Positions 1-10,171 of a stretch of 33,775 bases of DNA are shown in pieces. The DNA is from Mesorhizobium sp. SARCC-RB16n (GTDB taxonomy: Bacteria; Pseudomonadota; Alphaproteobacteria; Rhizobiales; Rhizobiaceae), in NCBI RefSeq assembly GCF_008520305.1, contig NZ_ML703288.1:29745-63519 (forward strand), read 5' to 3'. Below the pieces are notes generated by a model that was not told the origin of the DNA, did not search any database, and saw nothing but the letters and a program-made list of their open reading frames with translations. Numbering within the stretch: the stretch's first letter is position 1; every line of letters starts with the position of its first letter. The translations under genes and the position numbers were made by a program.

Positions 1-27
1 ACCGAGGACACTTCCGGGCGACATGCA

Positions 28-1956
<1,929 letters not shown>

Positions 1957-2013
1957 CAATTGTCCCGTTGGCGTCCGCGAGCGGACAGCATCATGAGAGG
2001 AAACTTGGGCCTA

Positions 2014-2042
2014 ACATAGGGAGAGCGTCCCCCCTTGCCAAG
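2014..2042 (-). promoter_or_regulatory. ftsH: Candidate ftsH promoter
   Basis: On the minus strand a CTTGGC hexamer (2037-2042) and CTATGT (2014-2019) are separated by 17 bases, about 58 bases before the ftsH ATG. The spacing fits a housekeeping promoter; the CTTG and CCTAT core also resembles alphaproteobacterial RpoH promoters. ftsH is heat-inducible in many bacteria, so a heat-shock promoter is plausible but not shown. A perfect 6-bp hairpin (GTCCGC/GCGGAC, 1973-1986) lies in the resulting leader. Confidence 0.4.
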
Positions 2043-2078
2043 CAGAACAGCATGTCTGGGTTAAGCTTTCGCGCAGCA

Positions 2079-3446
2079 TCAACGGGCACTGTGGCCATGC
2101 AATGGCAAGGCGGGAAGCGGCGCCGCGCCGATCAACCCGGCGACGGCGCGCGCCGGAGCCAGATCGAAGGACGGCAGGAAGCGGGCAAAGGGGGCAACGA
2201 CCGGCGAGGCCGCAAAGCCTTGTGATGTCGGCCAATCTGGCGCCGGACCAGCCGTCTCGACGGCTTGCAGCGAGGCTGGCTCGGCCGCCAATGCCGCGCG
2301 CATCAGGCTTGGCGGGGTTTCGCCCCGGTCAACAGCCAGCCGCTTCGCCGCCGCTGCCCCGAATGGCGCGATCAACAATGCGCCGCTGGCGTCGTTCAAT
2401 GTGATTTGGCGGCGGCCGTCCCAGATGGTGGCGTCGATGGTCGCGGCGGCCGCCGGCAAGCCACGCATCTCTCGGCGCAGGAAGATGCCGGCACGCCTGA
2501 AGTCGACCACCGTCCGCGACAATGTGGCGCAAAGAAATCCGGCCTTCAGCCGGGCAAACAACGCCTCGCTGCGAGCCTGGTCCGGCAGGAAGGCAACGCC
2601 GCCTGACGTCGCCAGGAGAATGCGCAGCGCGTAGACGGCCGCCCCGTCGTCGCCGGCGCCGAGCAGGGCCGGGTCGAGCCGGATGAGGCCTGCCTCCGGC
2701 TGGCTGGCAAAGCGCTCGACCAGACGGGCGGCCTCGGCGCCAAGCCGCGTGCGGGCGCCGGCCTCCTGTGCGGCCAACGCCAGCGCGTCGTTCATGCGCT
2801 GTGCGCCGGCCTCGCCGGCAAGGGTTGCGCGCATGCGCGGTCGCTCGAAGGCTTCATCGGCATTGGTCGGATCCTCGACCCAGCCGACCTGTTGGTGCCG
2901 CAGGAAATCGCGCAGCGCATGGCGCCGCATCCCAAGAAGCGGTCGCACGATCCAGTCGCGCCAGTCATGCAAGGTAGCGGGCGCCATGCCGGCAAGGCCC
3001 CGTCCCTCGTCGCGGGCCGCATCGTGGCGATCGCGCCGCATCAGCACCGTCTCGGCCTGGTCGTCCGATGTATGTCCGGTCATGATCAGGCCGATGCCCT
3101 CCGTCCGGGCTGCGCTGGCCAGAAGCCGGTAGCGCGCCTCGCGCGCCGCCGCCGGCAGGCCGGTCGACGGTTTTTCTGCGGACCAGGCCAGGATGCGGTG
3201 GCCGATGCCGCGTTCCGCGCAAAGCTTCGCCACGGCCTGCGCCTCGGCAGCCGAACCCTGCCGCAAGCCGTGGTCGACCGTCGCGGCCAGCAACCTGGCG
3301 GACGGTGCGGTTTTGTCGAGATGCTGCTTGAGAAGGAGAAGGAGCGCGGTCGAGTCGCTGCCGCCCGATACGGCCGCAACGGCGCCGTTGGTAAAATCGA
3401 TATGCGAAAAAAGTCTCGTCGAAAGATCAGGCCCGGTGTCGAGCAT
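2079..3446 (-). CDS. tilS: tRNA(Ile)-lysidine synthetase TilS
   Basis: Adds lysine to C34 of the CAU-anticodon tRNA-Ile, switching it to isoleucine decoding of AUA; an essential cytosolic enzyme. The 455-residue product carries the N-type ATP pyrophosphatase PP-loop SGGSDS at residues 27-32, followed by the TilS substrate-binding region. The reading frame is open to 3611, but that extension runs into the end of cpoB and encodes low-complexity Arg/Ser/Pro, so the ATG at 3446 is preferred. No clear Shine-Dalgarno precedes that ATG: the bases just upstream belong to a palindromic repeat (3450-3492). Lies between cpoB and ftsH, a common alphaproteobacterial order. Confidence 0.93.
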   Translation of the reverse strand: MLDTGPDLSTRLFSHIDFTNGAVAAVSGGSDSTALLLLLKQHLDKTAPSARLLAATVDHGLRQGSAAEAQAVAKLCAERGIGHRILAWSAEKPSTGLPAAAREARYRLLASAARTEGIGLIMTGHTSDDQAETVLMRRDRHDAARDEGRGLAGMAPATLHDWRDWIVRPLLGMRRHALRDFLRHQQVGWVEDPTNADEAFERPRMRATLAGEAGAQRMNDALALAAQEAGARTRLGAEAARLVERFASQPEAGLIRLDPALLGAGDDGAAVYALRILLATSGGVAFLPDQARSEALFARLKAGFLCATLSRTVVDFRRAGIFLRREMRGLPAAAATIDATIWDGRRQITLNDASGALLIAPFGAAAAKRLAVDRGETPPSLMRAALAAEPASLQAVETAGPAPDWPTSQGFAASPVVAPFARFLPSFDLAPARAVAGLIGAAPLPALPLHGHSAR

Positions 3447-3449
3447 CAA

Positions 3450-3492
3450 TGCATGTCGCCAAAATGTGGTCCCGGGTTTGGAACTGCGACAT
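3450..3492. repeat. Palindromic intergenic repeat, copy A
   Basis: Begins TGCATGTCGCC and ends TGCGACAT, with AAAA and GGTTTGGA-like inner arms, so it can fold as an imperfect hairpin. The same pattern recurs at 11107-11151, 22641-22703 and (right half) 31393-31468. It fills almost the whole cpoB-tilS gap. It resembles the RIME-type short mosaic repeats known from rhizobial genomes; exact family assignment is inference. Confidence 0.6.
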
Positions 3493-3504
3493 CCCCGGGA
3501 AAAA

Positions 3505-4596
3505 TCAGCACGCAGCCAGGGCCTTCTCCTGCTTGACGCGTTCCTTGAGTGTGTTGGAAATATCGGGATAGCGCTTGCCGACCTCGCTGAAGGTGGCGCA
3601 GGCGACATCATGCTGCTTGAGGCCGACCAGCGACACGCCGAGCTTCAACAGCATGTCGGGTGCCTTCTTGGCCTTGGGATAGTCCTTGCTGGCGGCGAGG
3701 AAGACTTCTGCCGCATCGCGGTATTTCTGCTGGCCAAGCAGCGATTCCCCCAGCCAGTAATGCGCGTCCGCCGTCTTGGCGTCCTTGGGGAAGCGGGAGA
3801 TATGGTCGCGGAAACCCTGTTCGGCGGTGCTGTAGTCGCCCGACAGGATGAACTGATAGGAGTTGCGATAGAGTTCTTCGGGATTGTTGGTGGCGGGCAA
3901 CGCCGCGACCACCGTGCCGCCGGACTTGCCGGCCTTGGCAGCGCCGGTGGCTGGTGCCGCGTCCTGTGCCGGCGCGGTTGACTGTGTGTTGCCGCTGGCA
4001 TCGACCACATTGCCATTCTTGTCGACGGTGATGGAACCAAAGGTCTTTTCGGGCGCCCCCTTGCCGGGGATCATCTTGCCAGGGTCGCCATCGGGGGATT
4101 CGACGATGACGTCCTCGACCGTCTTGCCGCCTGTGGATTGATCGCTGCCGGGTGCGGCGCCGGCATCAGCCGGCGCCTGGGTTGCCGGGGCCGAGGCCAC
4201 GTCGGTATTGGTTCTGGTAGTGGCATCCGATTTCTTCTGCGCCGGCGGTTGTCCGCCTTGCGAGCCGCCTTCCAGCTGCTGGAAGCGGAACTCGTTGTCT
4301 TCCTGCTGTTTGCGGATCTGCTCCTGCATCTGCAGGATCTGGAAATTGAGTTCCTCGACCTTGCCGGTCAGCTGGCGCAGTTGGTCCTCGAGCCCGGTCA
4401 CGCCGGCGCCGCTCGACTGCGCGAGCTGGACTTGATCCTGCTTTTTCTTCTCACCGAAAAGGCTGGGCAACTCCAGTGTCGGCAGATGGAAGGAAAACCC
4501 GCTCTCGGTTGATTGCCCGGAACCGCTCGCCAAAGCGGTTACGCCTGATAGGAGCAGCAGCGCAAGCGTGCCGCTCAGAACCGATCTCAAATGCAT
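3505..4596 (-). CDS. cpoB: Tol-Pal system protein CpoB/YbgF
   Basis: Periplasmic TolA partner that coordinates peptidoglycan synthesis with outer-membrane constriction at division. The 363-residue product has a signal peptide (about 1-23), a coiled-coil trimerisation segment rich in Q/E/L (about 55-100), a long Ser/Thr/Ala/Pro/Asp-rich linker (about 100-235) and a C-terminal TPR-type domain with a typical NPEELYRNSYQFILSGDY opening. The ATG at 4596 is preferred to an in-frame TTG at 4614 because GAGAGG sits 4 bases before it and the signal peptide then starts correctly. Two cysteines lie near the C-terminus. The linker is longer than in the enterobacterial protein. Separated from pal by a terminator at 4723-4748. 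Confidence 0.92.
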   Translation of the reverse strand: MHLRSVLSGTLALLLLSGVTALASGSGQSTESGFSFHLPTLELPSLFGEKKKQDQVQLAQSSGAGVTGLEDQLRQLTGKVEELNFQILQMQEQIRKQQEDNEFRFQQLEGGSQGGQPPAQKKSDATTRTNTDVASAPATQAPADAGAAPGSDQSTGGKTVEDVIVESPDGDPGKMIPGKGAPEKTFGSITVDKNGNVVDASGNTQSTAPAQDAAPATGAAKAGKSGGTVVAALPATNNPEELYRNSYQFILSGDYSTAEQGFRDHISRFPKDAKTADAHYWLGESLLGQQKYRDAAEVFLAASKDYPKAKKAPDMLLKLGVSLVGLKQHDVACATFSEVGKRYPDISNTLKERVKQEKALAAC

Positions 4597-4722
4597 GTGC
4601 CTCTCGCCGTCCAATCGTTAGCTTTTTCGCGCCTTCCAATCGATGTGAGACCAGCCAAGCGCCCTCGGCTCATAGCAGGGCGCGAGACTTCGGCCAAATT
4701 TTGTTTCGGGCGTCAGGATATG

Positions 4723-4748
4723 AAAAAGGCGGCCCGGAGGCCGCCTTT
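4723..4748 (-). terminator. Intrinsic terminator after pal
   Basis: Perfect 10-bp stem AAAGGCGGCC / GGCCGCCTTT with a 4-base loop. Read on the minus strand the stem ends in a run of five T, 28 bases past the pal stop codon. Confidence 0.8.
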
Positions 4749-4775
4749 CGCAAAGAGGTGTTGTATTTTTGCCGA

Positions 4776-5282
4776 TCAGGAACCGGCGCCGCTGAGCGTA
4801 GTGACGGCGCGGCGGTTCTGCGACCAGCAGGAGATGTCATCGCATACGGCGACCGGACGTTCCTTGCCGTAGGAAATCGTCTTGAGGCGGCTGGCCGAAA
4901 CACCCTTGGAGACCAGGAAGTCGCGGGTGGCGGCGGCGCGGCGGGCACCGAGCGCCAGATTGTATTCGCGCGTGCCGCGCTCGTCGGCATGGCCTTCGAC
5001 GACAATGGCATACTGCTTGTACTTGTTGAGCCACTGCGCCTGACGCGAAAGCGTCGTCTGCGCGTCGGCCCGGATCGAAGTCGAGTCCGTATCGAAGAAG
5101 ATACGATCGCCGATGTTGACGGTGAAGTCCTGCGCCGAACCGGGTGTTGCAGCACCCGCGCCATTGAGGCCAAGGTCAGCGGCGCTGTTCGGCGTCTTCT
5201 TCGAGGCGCAACCGGCGACGGCGAGCATCGCCACCAGCGCGATCATGATCGGGTTTCTGGTAAGTGCTGCGATACGGCCCAT
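4776..5282 (-). CDS. pal: Peptidoglycan-associated lipoprotein Pal
   Basis: Outer-membrane lipoprotein that binds meso-DAP peptidoglycan through an OmpA-like domain and TolB/TolA during constriction. The 168-residue product has a lipoprotein signal peptide with lipobox LAVAGC; the acylated Cys is about residue 25. It is followed by a short linker and the OmpA domain containing FFDTDS, VEGHADERGTREYN and the ALGARRA helix. The reading frame is open upstream to 5420, but ATG 5282 has a strong AGGAGAGG site directly before it and gives the correct lipoprotein signal. Its own leader (5283-5420) is A/T-rich with several TTAA motifs and follows a hairpin after tolB, so pal may have its own promoter. 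Confidence 0.97.
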   Translation of the reverse strand: MGRIAALTRNPIMIALVAMLAVAGCASKKTPNSAADLGLNGAGAATPGSAQDFTVNIGDRIFFDTDSTSIRADAQTTLSRQAQWLNKYKQYAIVVEGHADERGTREYNLALGARRAAATRDFLVSKGVSASRLKTISYGKERPVAVCDDISCWSQNRRAVTTLSGAGS

Positions 5283-5295
5283 GCCGCCTCTCCTT

Positions 5296-5323
5296 CGTAT
5301 TCGAGTGATCGTATTCGAGTGAT
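5296..5323. repeat. 14-bp perfect tandem duplication in the pal leader
   Basis: CGTATTCGAGTGAT occurs twice head to tail (5296-5309 and 5310-5323), 14 bases upstream of the pal start codon and next to its ribosome binding site. Only two units are present. Confidence 0.85.
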
Positions 5324-5479
5324 TTCGTTGATCACCCAGTAACCACGTTTGGGTTAACCGGCATTCAAGAAACACGGTTAAAATTTGGTTTAAGCTGCCC
5401 GTCCGCAGCCGTTTTGTCATAAGCCACAGTTGGCGCGGACCCTAGGCGGAAATGCGGCCAAAACGCGACCAAGGCATGG

Positions 5480-5506
5480 AAAAGGGGCCGTTTCGGCCCC
5501 TTTTCA
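5480..5506 (-). terminator. Hairpin terminator between tolB and pal
   Basis: Perfect 12-bp stem GAAAAGGGGCCG / CGGCCCCTTTTC with a 3-base loop, 24 bases beyond the tolB stop on the minus strand. The T run forms part of the stem, so it can act in either direction; it probably attenuates rather than fully blocks tolB-pal readthrough. Confidence 0.7.
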
Positions 5507-5530
5507 GCGTGTGTGGCAATTCAGCCGAAC

Positions 5531-6841
5531 CTATTCCAGCAGCGGCGACCAGGCCGGATCCGAAGCAAAATTCGCGGTCGGGATCGGCTGCTCGTTGCGG
5601 CCGGTGAGATCGACGGAAACCAGTTTCGGGCCGCCATTGGAGTCGCGGAAGAACATCAGCACGCGGCCGTTCGGCGCCCAGGTCGGTCCTTCCTGCTGGA
5701 AGCCAGAGGACAGGATGCGCTCGCCAGAGCCGTCGGTCTTCATGACGCCGATCTGGAATTCGCCGCCGGTCTGCTTGGTGAAGGCGATGAGGTCGCCGCG
5801 CGGCGACCACACCGGCGTCGAATAGACGCCGTCGCCAAAGGAGATACGGGTCTGGCCCGAGCCGTCGGCGCCCATGACGTAGATCTGCGCGCGGCCGCCG
5901 CGGTCGGAGGTGAACACCACCTTGCTGCCATCAGGCGAATAGGAGGGCGAGGTGTCGATGGCGGTCGAGTTGGTCAGCCGCGTGGTCGAACGGCTGCGCA
6001 GGTCCATGGCGAAGATGTTCGAATTGCCGTCGTCGCGCAGCAGGCTCATGATCACCTTCTGGCCGTCGGGCGAGAAGCGCGGCGCAAACGTCATGCCTGG
6101 AAAATTGCCGACCAGTTCGCGCTGCCCGGTCTCGATCTGCAGGAGATAGACCCGGGGCTGGCCGCTCTCATAGGACATGTAGGTGATTTCCTGCCGGTTC
6201 GGCGAGAAGCGCGGCGTCAGCACGATCGACCGGCCATCCGAAAGGTAGCGGATATTGGCGCCGTCCTGGTCCATGATGGCGAGGCGCTTCTTACGCGCGT
6301 TCTTGGCGCCGGATTCGTCGATGAAGACGACGCGCGTATCGAAATAGCCCTTTTCGCCGGTCAGCCGCTCGTAGATGGCATCGGCGATGATGTGGGCGAC
6401 GCGGCGCTGGTTGGCGTCGTTGGCGAAGAACTGCTCGCCGGCCATCTGCTGGCCGGCGAAGGTGTCCCACAGCCGATACTGTGCGCGGATGCGCCCGTCT
6501 GCTTCCTTGCTGACGCTGCCGGTGACCAGCGCCTGCGCGTTGATCACCTTCCAGTCGTCGAAGCGGGGGGTTGCGTCCGGATTGGCGATCTTCTCGATGA
6601 AGGCGCTCTTGTCGATCGGCGCGAACAGGCCGGAGCGCTTTAGATCGGCGGTGACGATCTGGGAAATCTGCGCGCCAAGCGCATCGCCGCCCTGGAAATC
6701 CGTGATAGCGATCGGCAGCGGCTCGACATTGCCCTTGTTGACGTTGAGCTCGACCAACGCCCATGCAGGCATCGGAACGATGGCCGTCATGCCCAGCGCC
6801 ATGGCTGCAATCGTCAGGAGCGGCTTGAGGAAAGATCGCAT
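5531..6841 (-). CDS. tolB: Tol-Pal system translocation protein TolB
   Basis: Periplasmic beta-propeller that cycles between Pal and TolA. The 436-residue product has a Sec signal peptide (about 1-28, ending PAWA), an N-terminal alpha/beta domain, and a six-bladed propeller shown by repeated SPDG/SPNR-type blade motifs (for example [30 protein letters not shown]). The ATG at 6841 follows a GAGAAG element and gives the signal peptide; the reading frame is open further upstream into tolA, but that part is antisense-like low complexity. It follows tolA by 40 bases and is probably co-transcribed with tolQRA. Confidence 0.97.
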   Translation of the reverse strand: MRSFLKPLLTIAAMALGMTAIVPMPAWALVELNVNKGNVEPLPIAITDFQGGDALGAQISQIVTADLKRSGLFAPIDKSAFIEKIANPDATPRFDDWKVINAQALVTGSVSKEADGRIRAQYRLWDTFAGQQMAGEQFFANDANQRRVAHIIADAIYERLTGEKGYFDTRVVFIDESGAKNARKKRLAIMDQDGANIRYLSDGRSIVLTPRFSPNRQEITYMSYESGQPRVYLLQIETGQRELVGNFPGMTFAPRFSPDGQKVIMSLLRDDGNSNIFAMDLRSRSTTRLTNSTAIDTSPSYSPDGSKVVFTSDRGGRAQIYVMGADGSGQTRISFGDGVYSTPVWSPRGDLIAFTKQTGGEFQIGVMKTDGSGERILSSGFQQEGPTWAPNGRVLMFFRDSNGGPKLVSVDLTGRNEQPIPTANFASDPAWSPLLE

Positions 6842-6881
6842 ATCTTCTCGCTTCTCTTCTTTGATTGGGTGGATGCCAGGC

Positions 6882-8039
6882 CTAAAGGCCAAGCATTTCC
6901 CTAGGGTCGAATGTGACCCGGATGTCGTTCCAGATGTCCTGCTTGCCGGCGGGAACCTGCAGGCCGGCCATGTCGCATTTCTGAACCGCGCGCACCGCAC
7001 TCTCATCGAACTGCCTGTTGCCGCTCGATGTTTCAACAGAGGGACGGCCATCGAGCTTGCCGGAGTTGTTCAGATTGAAACGGACGACGACGACGAAATT
7101 CTCCGAACCTTCAAGTCCGGCCGGCAAGGTCCAGCAACCGCCCAACTGGCTTTCCAGGGCGCCCTGCTCCGACTTCGACAGCTTCTGGCCCTGATCCTTG
7201 GTGCCGCCGAGCGACGCCTGCTGGGTCGAGCGCTTGGCGCCGCCGCCGGACGGCTTCTGCTTGTCGAGCAGGGCCGAAATCTCATTGGCGTTGAACTGCT
7301 TGTCGTCGGACTTCGGCTTGGACGAGGCTTCCTTGACCGGCTTGTCGGCATCCTTGCGGTCAGGCGCCTTGGCGCTTTCGGCCTGTGCCTGCTGCGGCTT
7401 TGGCCGGGCTTCCGGCGCGGGCGCGGAACTCGGCAACTGGGTCTCTTCGGTGGGCGGATCCTTGGCGATGGCCTCGGCGACGGCATCCGGCTTGACCTCG
7501 GGCGTCGGATCGATAGCAGCGGTCTTGTCCTGCGGTGGCGGGGTCGGCGCCGGCTTGGCCGGTGTCGGCTTGGGGTCGGTCTGCTTGACCGGCTCGGGCT
7601 TGACCTCTTGCCTGGGCGTCGGCGCTGGCGCCACTTCCGTCGCCGGAATGGGCTTGGGCTTTTCCTGCGGCTTCGGCACGTCCTCGGTCTTCGGGATTTC
7701 CTTCGGGGTCGGCGCAGGCGCCGGAGCCGAGGTCGTGTCGACGGGTTTCGGCTTGGCTTCCGGCGTTATCGGCTTGTCGGTATCGACACTGTTTTCGCCC
7801 ACCTTCTGCGCATTTGGCACGATGTCCGGACGCTGCGTCGGCAACGGCGCCGGCTTTTCATGCATTACGGCCTTCTTGTCGCCCTGCAGCGTCTGCGCAA
7901 TGGCTTCCATCGGTACGATATCAACAGCGACCGACTCGACGTCAGCCGACGGAAGCGCGGCCGGTGCCGACAGCGTGAACAGGCCGAAGGCCAGCACCGC
8001 CGTATGCAGTATCACCGATGTGGTGAGGCCGGTCCTCAT
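6882..8039 (-). CDS. tolA: Cell-envelope integrity protein TolA
   Basis: Inner-membrane protein that transmits TolQR proton-motive-force work across the periplasm to TolB/Pal. The 385-residue product has one N-terminal transmembrane helix (about 7-27), a very long Pro/Lys/Ala/Glu-rich extended domain (about 50-280) and a C-terminal globular TonB/TolA-like domain (about 285-385). The middle domain is proline-rich (PKPVD, KPEPV, PTPPPQD) rather than the Ala/Lys/Glu helix of enterobacteria, as in other rhizobia. Starts 7 bases after tolR ends, indicating coupling in one operon. Confidence 0.9.
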   Translation of the reverse strand: MRTGLTTSVILHTAVLAFGLFTLSAPAALPSADVESVAVDIVPMEAIAQTLQGDKKAVMHEKPAPLPTQRPDIVPNAQKVGENSVDTDKPITPEAKPKPVDTTSAPAPAPTPKEIPKTEDVPKPQEKPKPIPATEVAPAPTPRQEVKPEPVKQTDPKPTPAKPAPTPPPQDKTAAIDPTPEVKPDAVAEAIAKDPPTEETQLPSSAPAPEARPKPQQAQAESAKAPDRKDADKPVKEASSKPKSDDKQFNANEISALLDKQKPSGGGAKRSTQQASLGGTKDQGQKLSKSEQGALESQLGGCWTLPAGLEGSENFVVVVRFNLNNSGKLDGRPSVETSSGNRQFDESAVRAVQKCDMAGLQVPAGKQDIWNDIRVTFDPREMLGL

Positions 8040-8046
8040 CGTGCGT

Positions 8047-8499
8047 CTATTGATCCTGTTCCTGCAGTGAAACCAGGCCGATGTTCTTGTAGCCGGCGGC
8101 CGAGATGCGAGCCATGACCTTCATGGCCGTGCCATAGTCGGTCGACTTGTCGCCACGGATGAAGATGCGCTCTTCATAACCGGTCTTCGAGATCGCCTGC
8201 AGTTTGGCCACTAATTCCTCGATCGGAATCTCGGTTTCCTGCAGGAAGATCTTGCCGGTCGCATCGATCGAGACGGTGATCGGCTGGGTGTCGGCATTCA
8301 TCGCCTTGGCCTGCGTGTCCGGCAGGTCGATCGGCACGCCGACCGTCAGCATCGGTGCCGCGACCATGAAGATGATCAGCAGCACCAACATCACGTCGAC
8401 CATCGGCGTGACGTTGATCTCCGACATCAGCGCATGGTGACGGCCGCGCCGCCGGTGGCCGCGCCCGCCGCGCCCTCCCATGCCTACGGACATGCCCAT
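8047..8499 (-). CDS. tolR: Tol-Pal proton channel subunit TolR
   Basis: ExbD/TolR-family inner-membrane subunit that forms the proton channel with TolQ. The 150-residue product begins with a Gly/Arg/His-rich cytoplasmic stretch, then one transmembrane helix (about 34-52) preceded by the family motif INVTPMVDVMLVLL; Asp35 is the conserved protonatable residue. The C-terminal periplasmic domain includes the typical IFIRGDKSTDYGTAMKVM. A GAGGAG ribosome site precedes ATG 8499; a second ATG lies 6 bases in. It is 11 bases downstream of tolQ. Confidence 0.96.
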   Translation of the reverse strand: MGMSVGMGGRGGRGHRRRGRHHALMSEINVTPMVDVMLVLLIIFMVAAPMLTVGVPIDLPDTQAKAMNADTQPITVSIDATGKIFLQETEIPIEELVAKLQAISKTGYEERIFIRGDKSTDYGTAMKVMARISAAGYKNIGLVSLQEQDQ

Positions 8500-8510
8500 C
8501 TCGTTACTCC

Positions 8511-9221
8511 TCAGGCCTTCGGCGCGACTTTTTCATCGATTTGGCGCGAGAGTATGGCGGAGAACTCATCAGAGAACCCCTCCATGCGCACCGCGATCTT
8601 GCTCGCATCCGATGACAGCTTGTTATAGGCGATGACCGCCGGAATAGCGGCCAGCAGGCCGATGGCAGTGGCCAGCAGCGCTTCGGCAATGCCGGGCGCG
8701 ACCACCGCGAGGCTGGTGTTCTTGGAGCCGGCGATGGCCTGGAACGAGGTCATGATGCCGATGACGGTTCCGAACAGGCCAATGAACGGCGCCGCCGAGC
8801 CGGTCGTGGCAAGGAAGCCGAGGCGCCCCTCCAGCTTCTCCATCTCACGGGTCAGCGCCAAGTCCATGGCCTTGTCGATGCGGGTCTGCAGGCCGAGCGG
8901 CGATTTGGCGCCTTTCTCGAAACTCTTCTTCCATTCGCGCATGGCGGCGACGAAAATGGCCCCCATGCCCGTCGTCTTGCGGTCGGCGAGCGTGCGGTAG
9001 AGCTCCTCCAGCGACTGCCCGGACCAGAAAACCTGCTCGAAGCGGTTCAGCGCCAGCCGCATGCGCCCATAGGCGACCAGCTTGTCGATAATGATCGCCC
9101 AGGTCCACACCGAGGCGCAGAGCAGCCCGATCATGACCAGCTTGACCACCCAGCTGGCCTGCATGAACAGGGCCCAAATCGACAATTGCGCGCCCGGTTC
9201 GGCGAGTGCGATATTTTCCAT
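8511..9221 (-). CDS. tolQ: Tol-Pal proton channel subunit TolQ
   Basis: MotA/TolQ/ExbB-family inner-membrane protein. The 236-residue product has three transmembrane helices (about 22-46, 136-158, 170-198), with the conserved GLFGTVIGIMTSF segment in the second and the large cytoplasmic loop between helices one and two. The ATG at 9221 is preceded by AAGGA at good distance and gives the family's usual N-terminus; a longer reading frame to 9272 lacks support. First gene of tolQRAB. A 259-base gap separates it from ybgC; that gap contains a GC hairpin (9430-9450) and probably the tol promoter. Confidence 0.97.
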   Translation of the reverse strand: MENIALAEPGAQLSIWALFMQASWVVKLVMIGLLCASVWTWAIIIDKLVAYGRMRLALNRFEQVFWSGQSLEELYRTLADRKTTGMGAIFVAAMREWKKSFEKGAKSPLGLQTRIDKAMDLALTREMEKLEGRLGFLATTGSAAPFIGLFGTVIGIMTSFQAIAGSKNTSLAVVAPGIAEALLATAIGLLAAIPAVIAYNKLSSDASKIAVRMEGFSDEFSAILSRQIDEKVAPKA

Positions 9222-9429
9222 CGTTACGTCCTTAAGATTTTCCGGGCGAAGCTGGCGGCTGGCCCATGGCATCCCTTGTGGTCGGTTCGCACATAGCTAC
9301 CGGACACCCCAAACCGTGCCGTTAGCGGCCTTTTCGGGGCAAATATTGGTGAAAGGAAGGCATTGGATAACGCCAATCTTCACCACTCTCTTCATGAACC
9401 GTTATGGTTAAGGATGGGTTAGTCCATCA

Positions 9430-9450
9430 GGCGCGGCGCATTGCCGCGCC
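9430..9450. other. GC hairpin between ybgC and tolQ
   Basis: Perfect 8-bp stem GGCGCGGC / GCCGCGCC with a 5-base loop, 30 bases past the ybgC stop on the minus strand. There is no T run on either side, so it is at best a weak or Rho-assisted terminator. Confidence 0.45.
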
Positions 9451-9480
9451 CGGGCATCTCAGGCCGGCATCACCAGAATG

Positions 9481-9951
9481 TCAGCGTGCCCGAGGCATGA
9501 AGGCGGCGACCCATTCCCTGGGGAAGCGCCTCGGCCGGCCGTTTTCGCCGATGATCGCGGCCTCGACCCTGGCCTCGACCAGCACCTCGTCGCCGCGCTT
9601 GAGCTGCTGCGCCATGAAGATGCGCGCGCCGGAAATGGTCTCGGTACGGGTGTCGACGGTCAGGATATCGTCGATGCGGGCAGGGATACGGAAGTCGATC
9701 TCCATGCGGCGCACCACCCACACGATCTTCTCGCCGTGCTTGCCGTCGGCGAGTTCGGTGTGGTGCACCCCGGTGAGTCTGAGATAGTCGGAGCGGCCGC
9801 GCTCGAGGAATTCGAGATAGCGCGCATGATAGACGACGCCTGAGAAATCGGTATCGGCATAATAGACCCGCGCCATCAGCCTGTGGCCGAACGTCGTCAA
9901 CGCGCCCGAAAGCCCAGCCAGCAGCGTCGCAGAGTCACCATGATCGCCCAT
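9481..9951 (-). CDS. ybgC: Tol-Pal-associated acyl-CoA thioesterase YbgC
   Basis: Hot-dog fold thioesterase (4-hydroxybenzoyl-CoA thioesterase family) that acts on acyl-CoA or acyl-ACP and is linked to phospholipid metabolism in tol operons. The 156-residue product carries RVYYADTDFSGVVYHARYL; Asp35 matches the catalytic Asp18 of the E. coli enzyme. An N-terminal extension of about 17 residues precedes the E. coli start. ATG 9951 follows AAGGAAG. It heads the minus-strand tol cluster. The 220 bases upstream (9952-10171) hold no gene I can support. Confidence 0.94.
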   Translation of the reverse strand: MGDHGDSATLLAGLSGALTTFGHRLMARVYYADTDFSGVVYHARYLEFLERGRSDYLRLTGVHHTELADGKHGEKIVWVVRRMEIDFRIPARIDDILTVDTRTETISGARIFMAQQLKRGDEVLVEARVEAAIIGENGRPRRFPREWVAAFMPRAR

Positions 9952-10171
9952 CGCGCTTCCTTTTCAGTCCCGACAAGGCCTCTTCCCGTGTGACTTGCCG
10001 AGCGACATGGCACCGGATGGCACTGTTGACGGCGATGATCAAGCGCAAGGCTACGCCTTATGGCCGCTGCGGAGCAGCCGTAGCACCTTCGGAATCGTCT
10101 TTGTCCTCAATGGCGACACGGTCGAGCCGGATGCGTTGGTACGCTATCAAAAGTCTGCCTTGACGCATCTA

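Noticed and set aside
3447-3611. 55-residue extension of TilS
   Set aside because: Overlaps the end of cpoB and encodes low-complexity sequence made partly of the palindromic repeat.
5378-5393. CtrA box upstream of pal
   Set aside because: TTAA-N8-TTAA, one base too long for the consensus; kept only as a weak possibility.
6375-8117. 580-codon plus-strand open frame
   Set aside because: Antisense to tolA and the start of tolB; the Arg/Leu/Gly richness mirrors TolA's Pro/Lys repeats.
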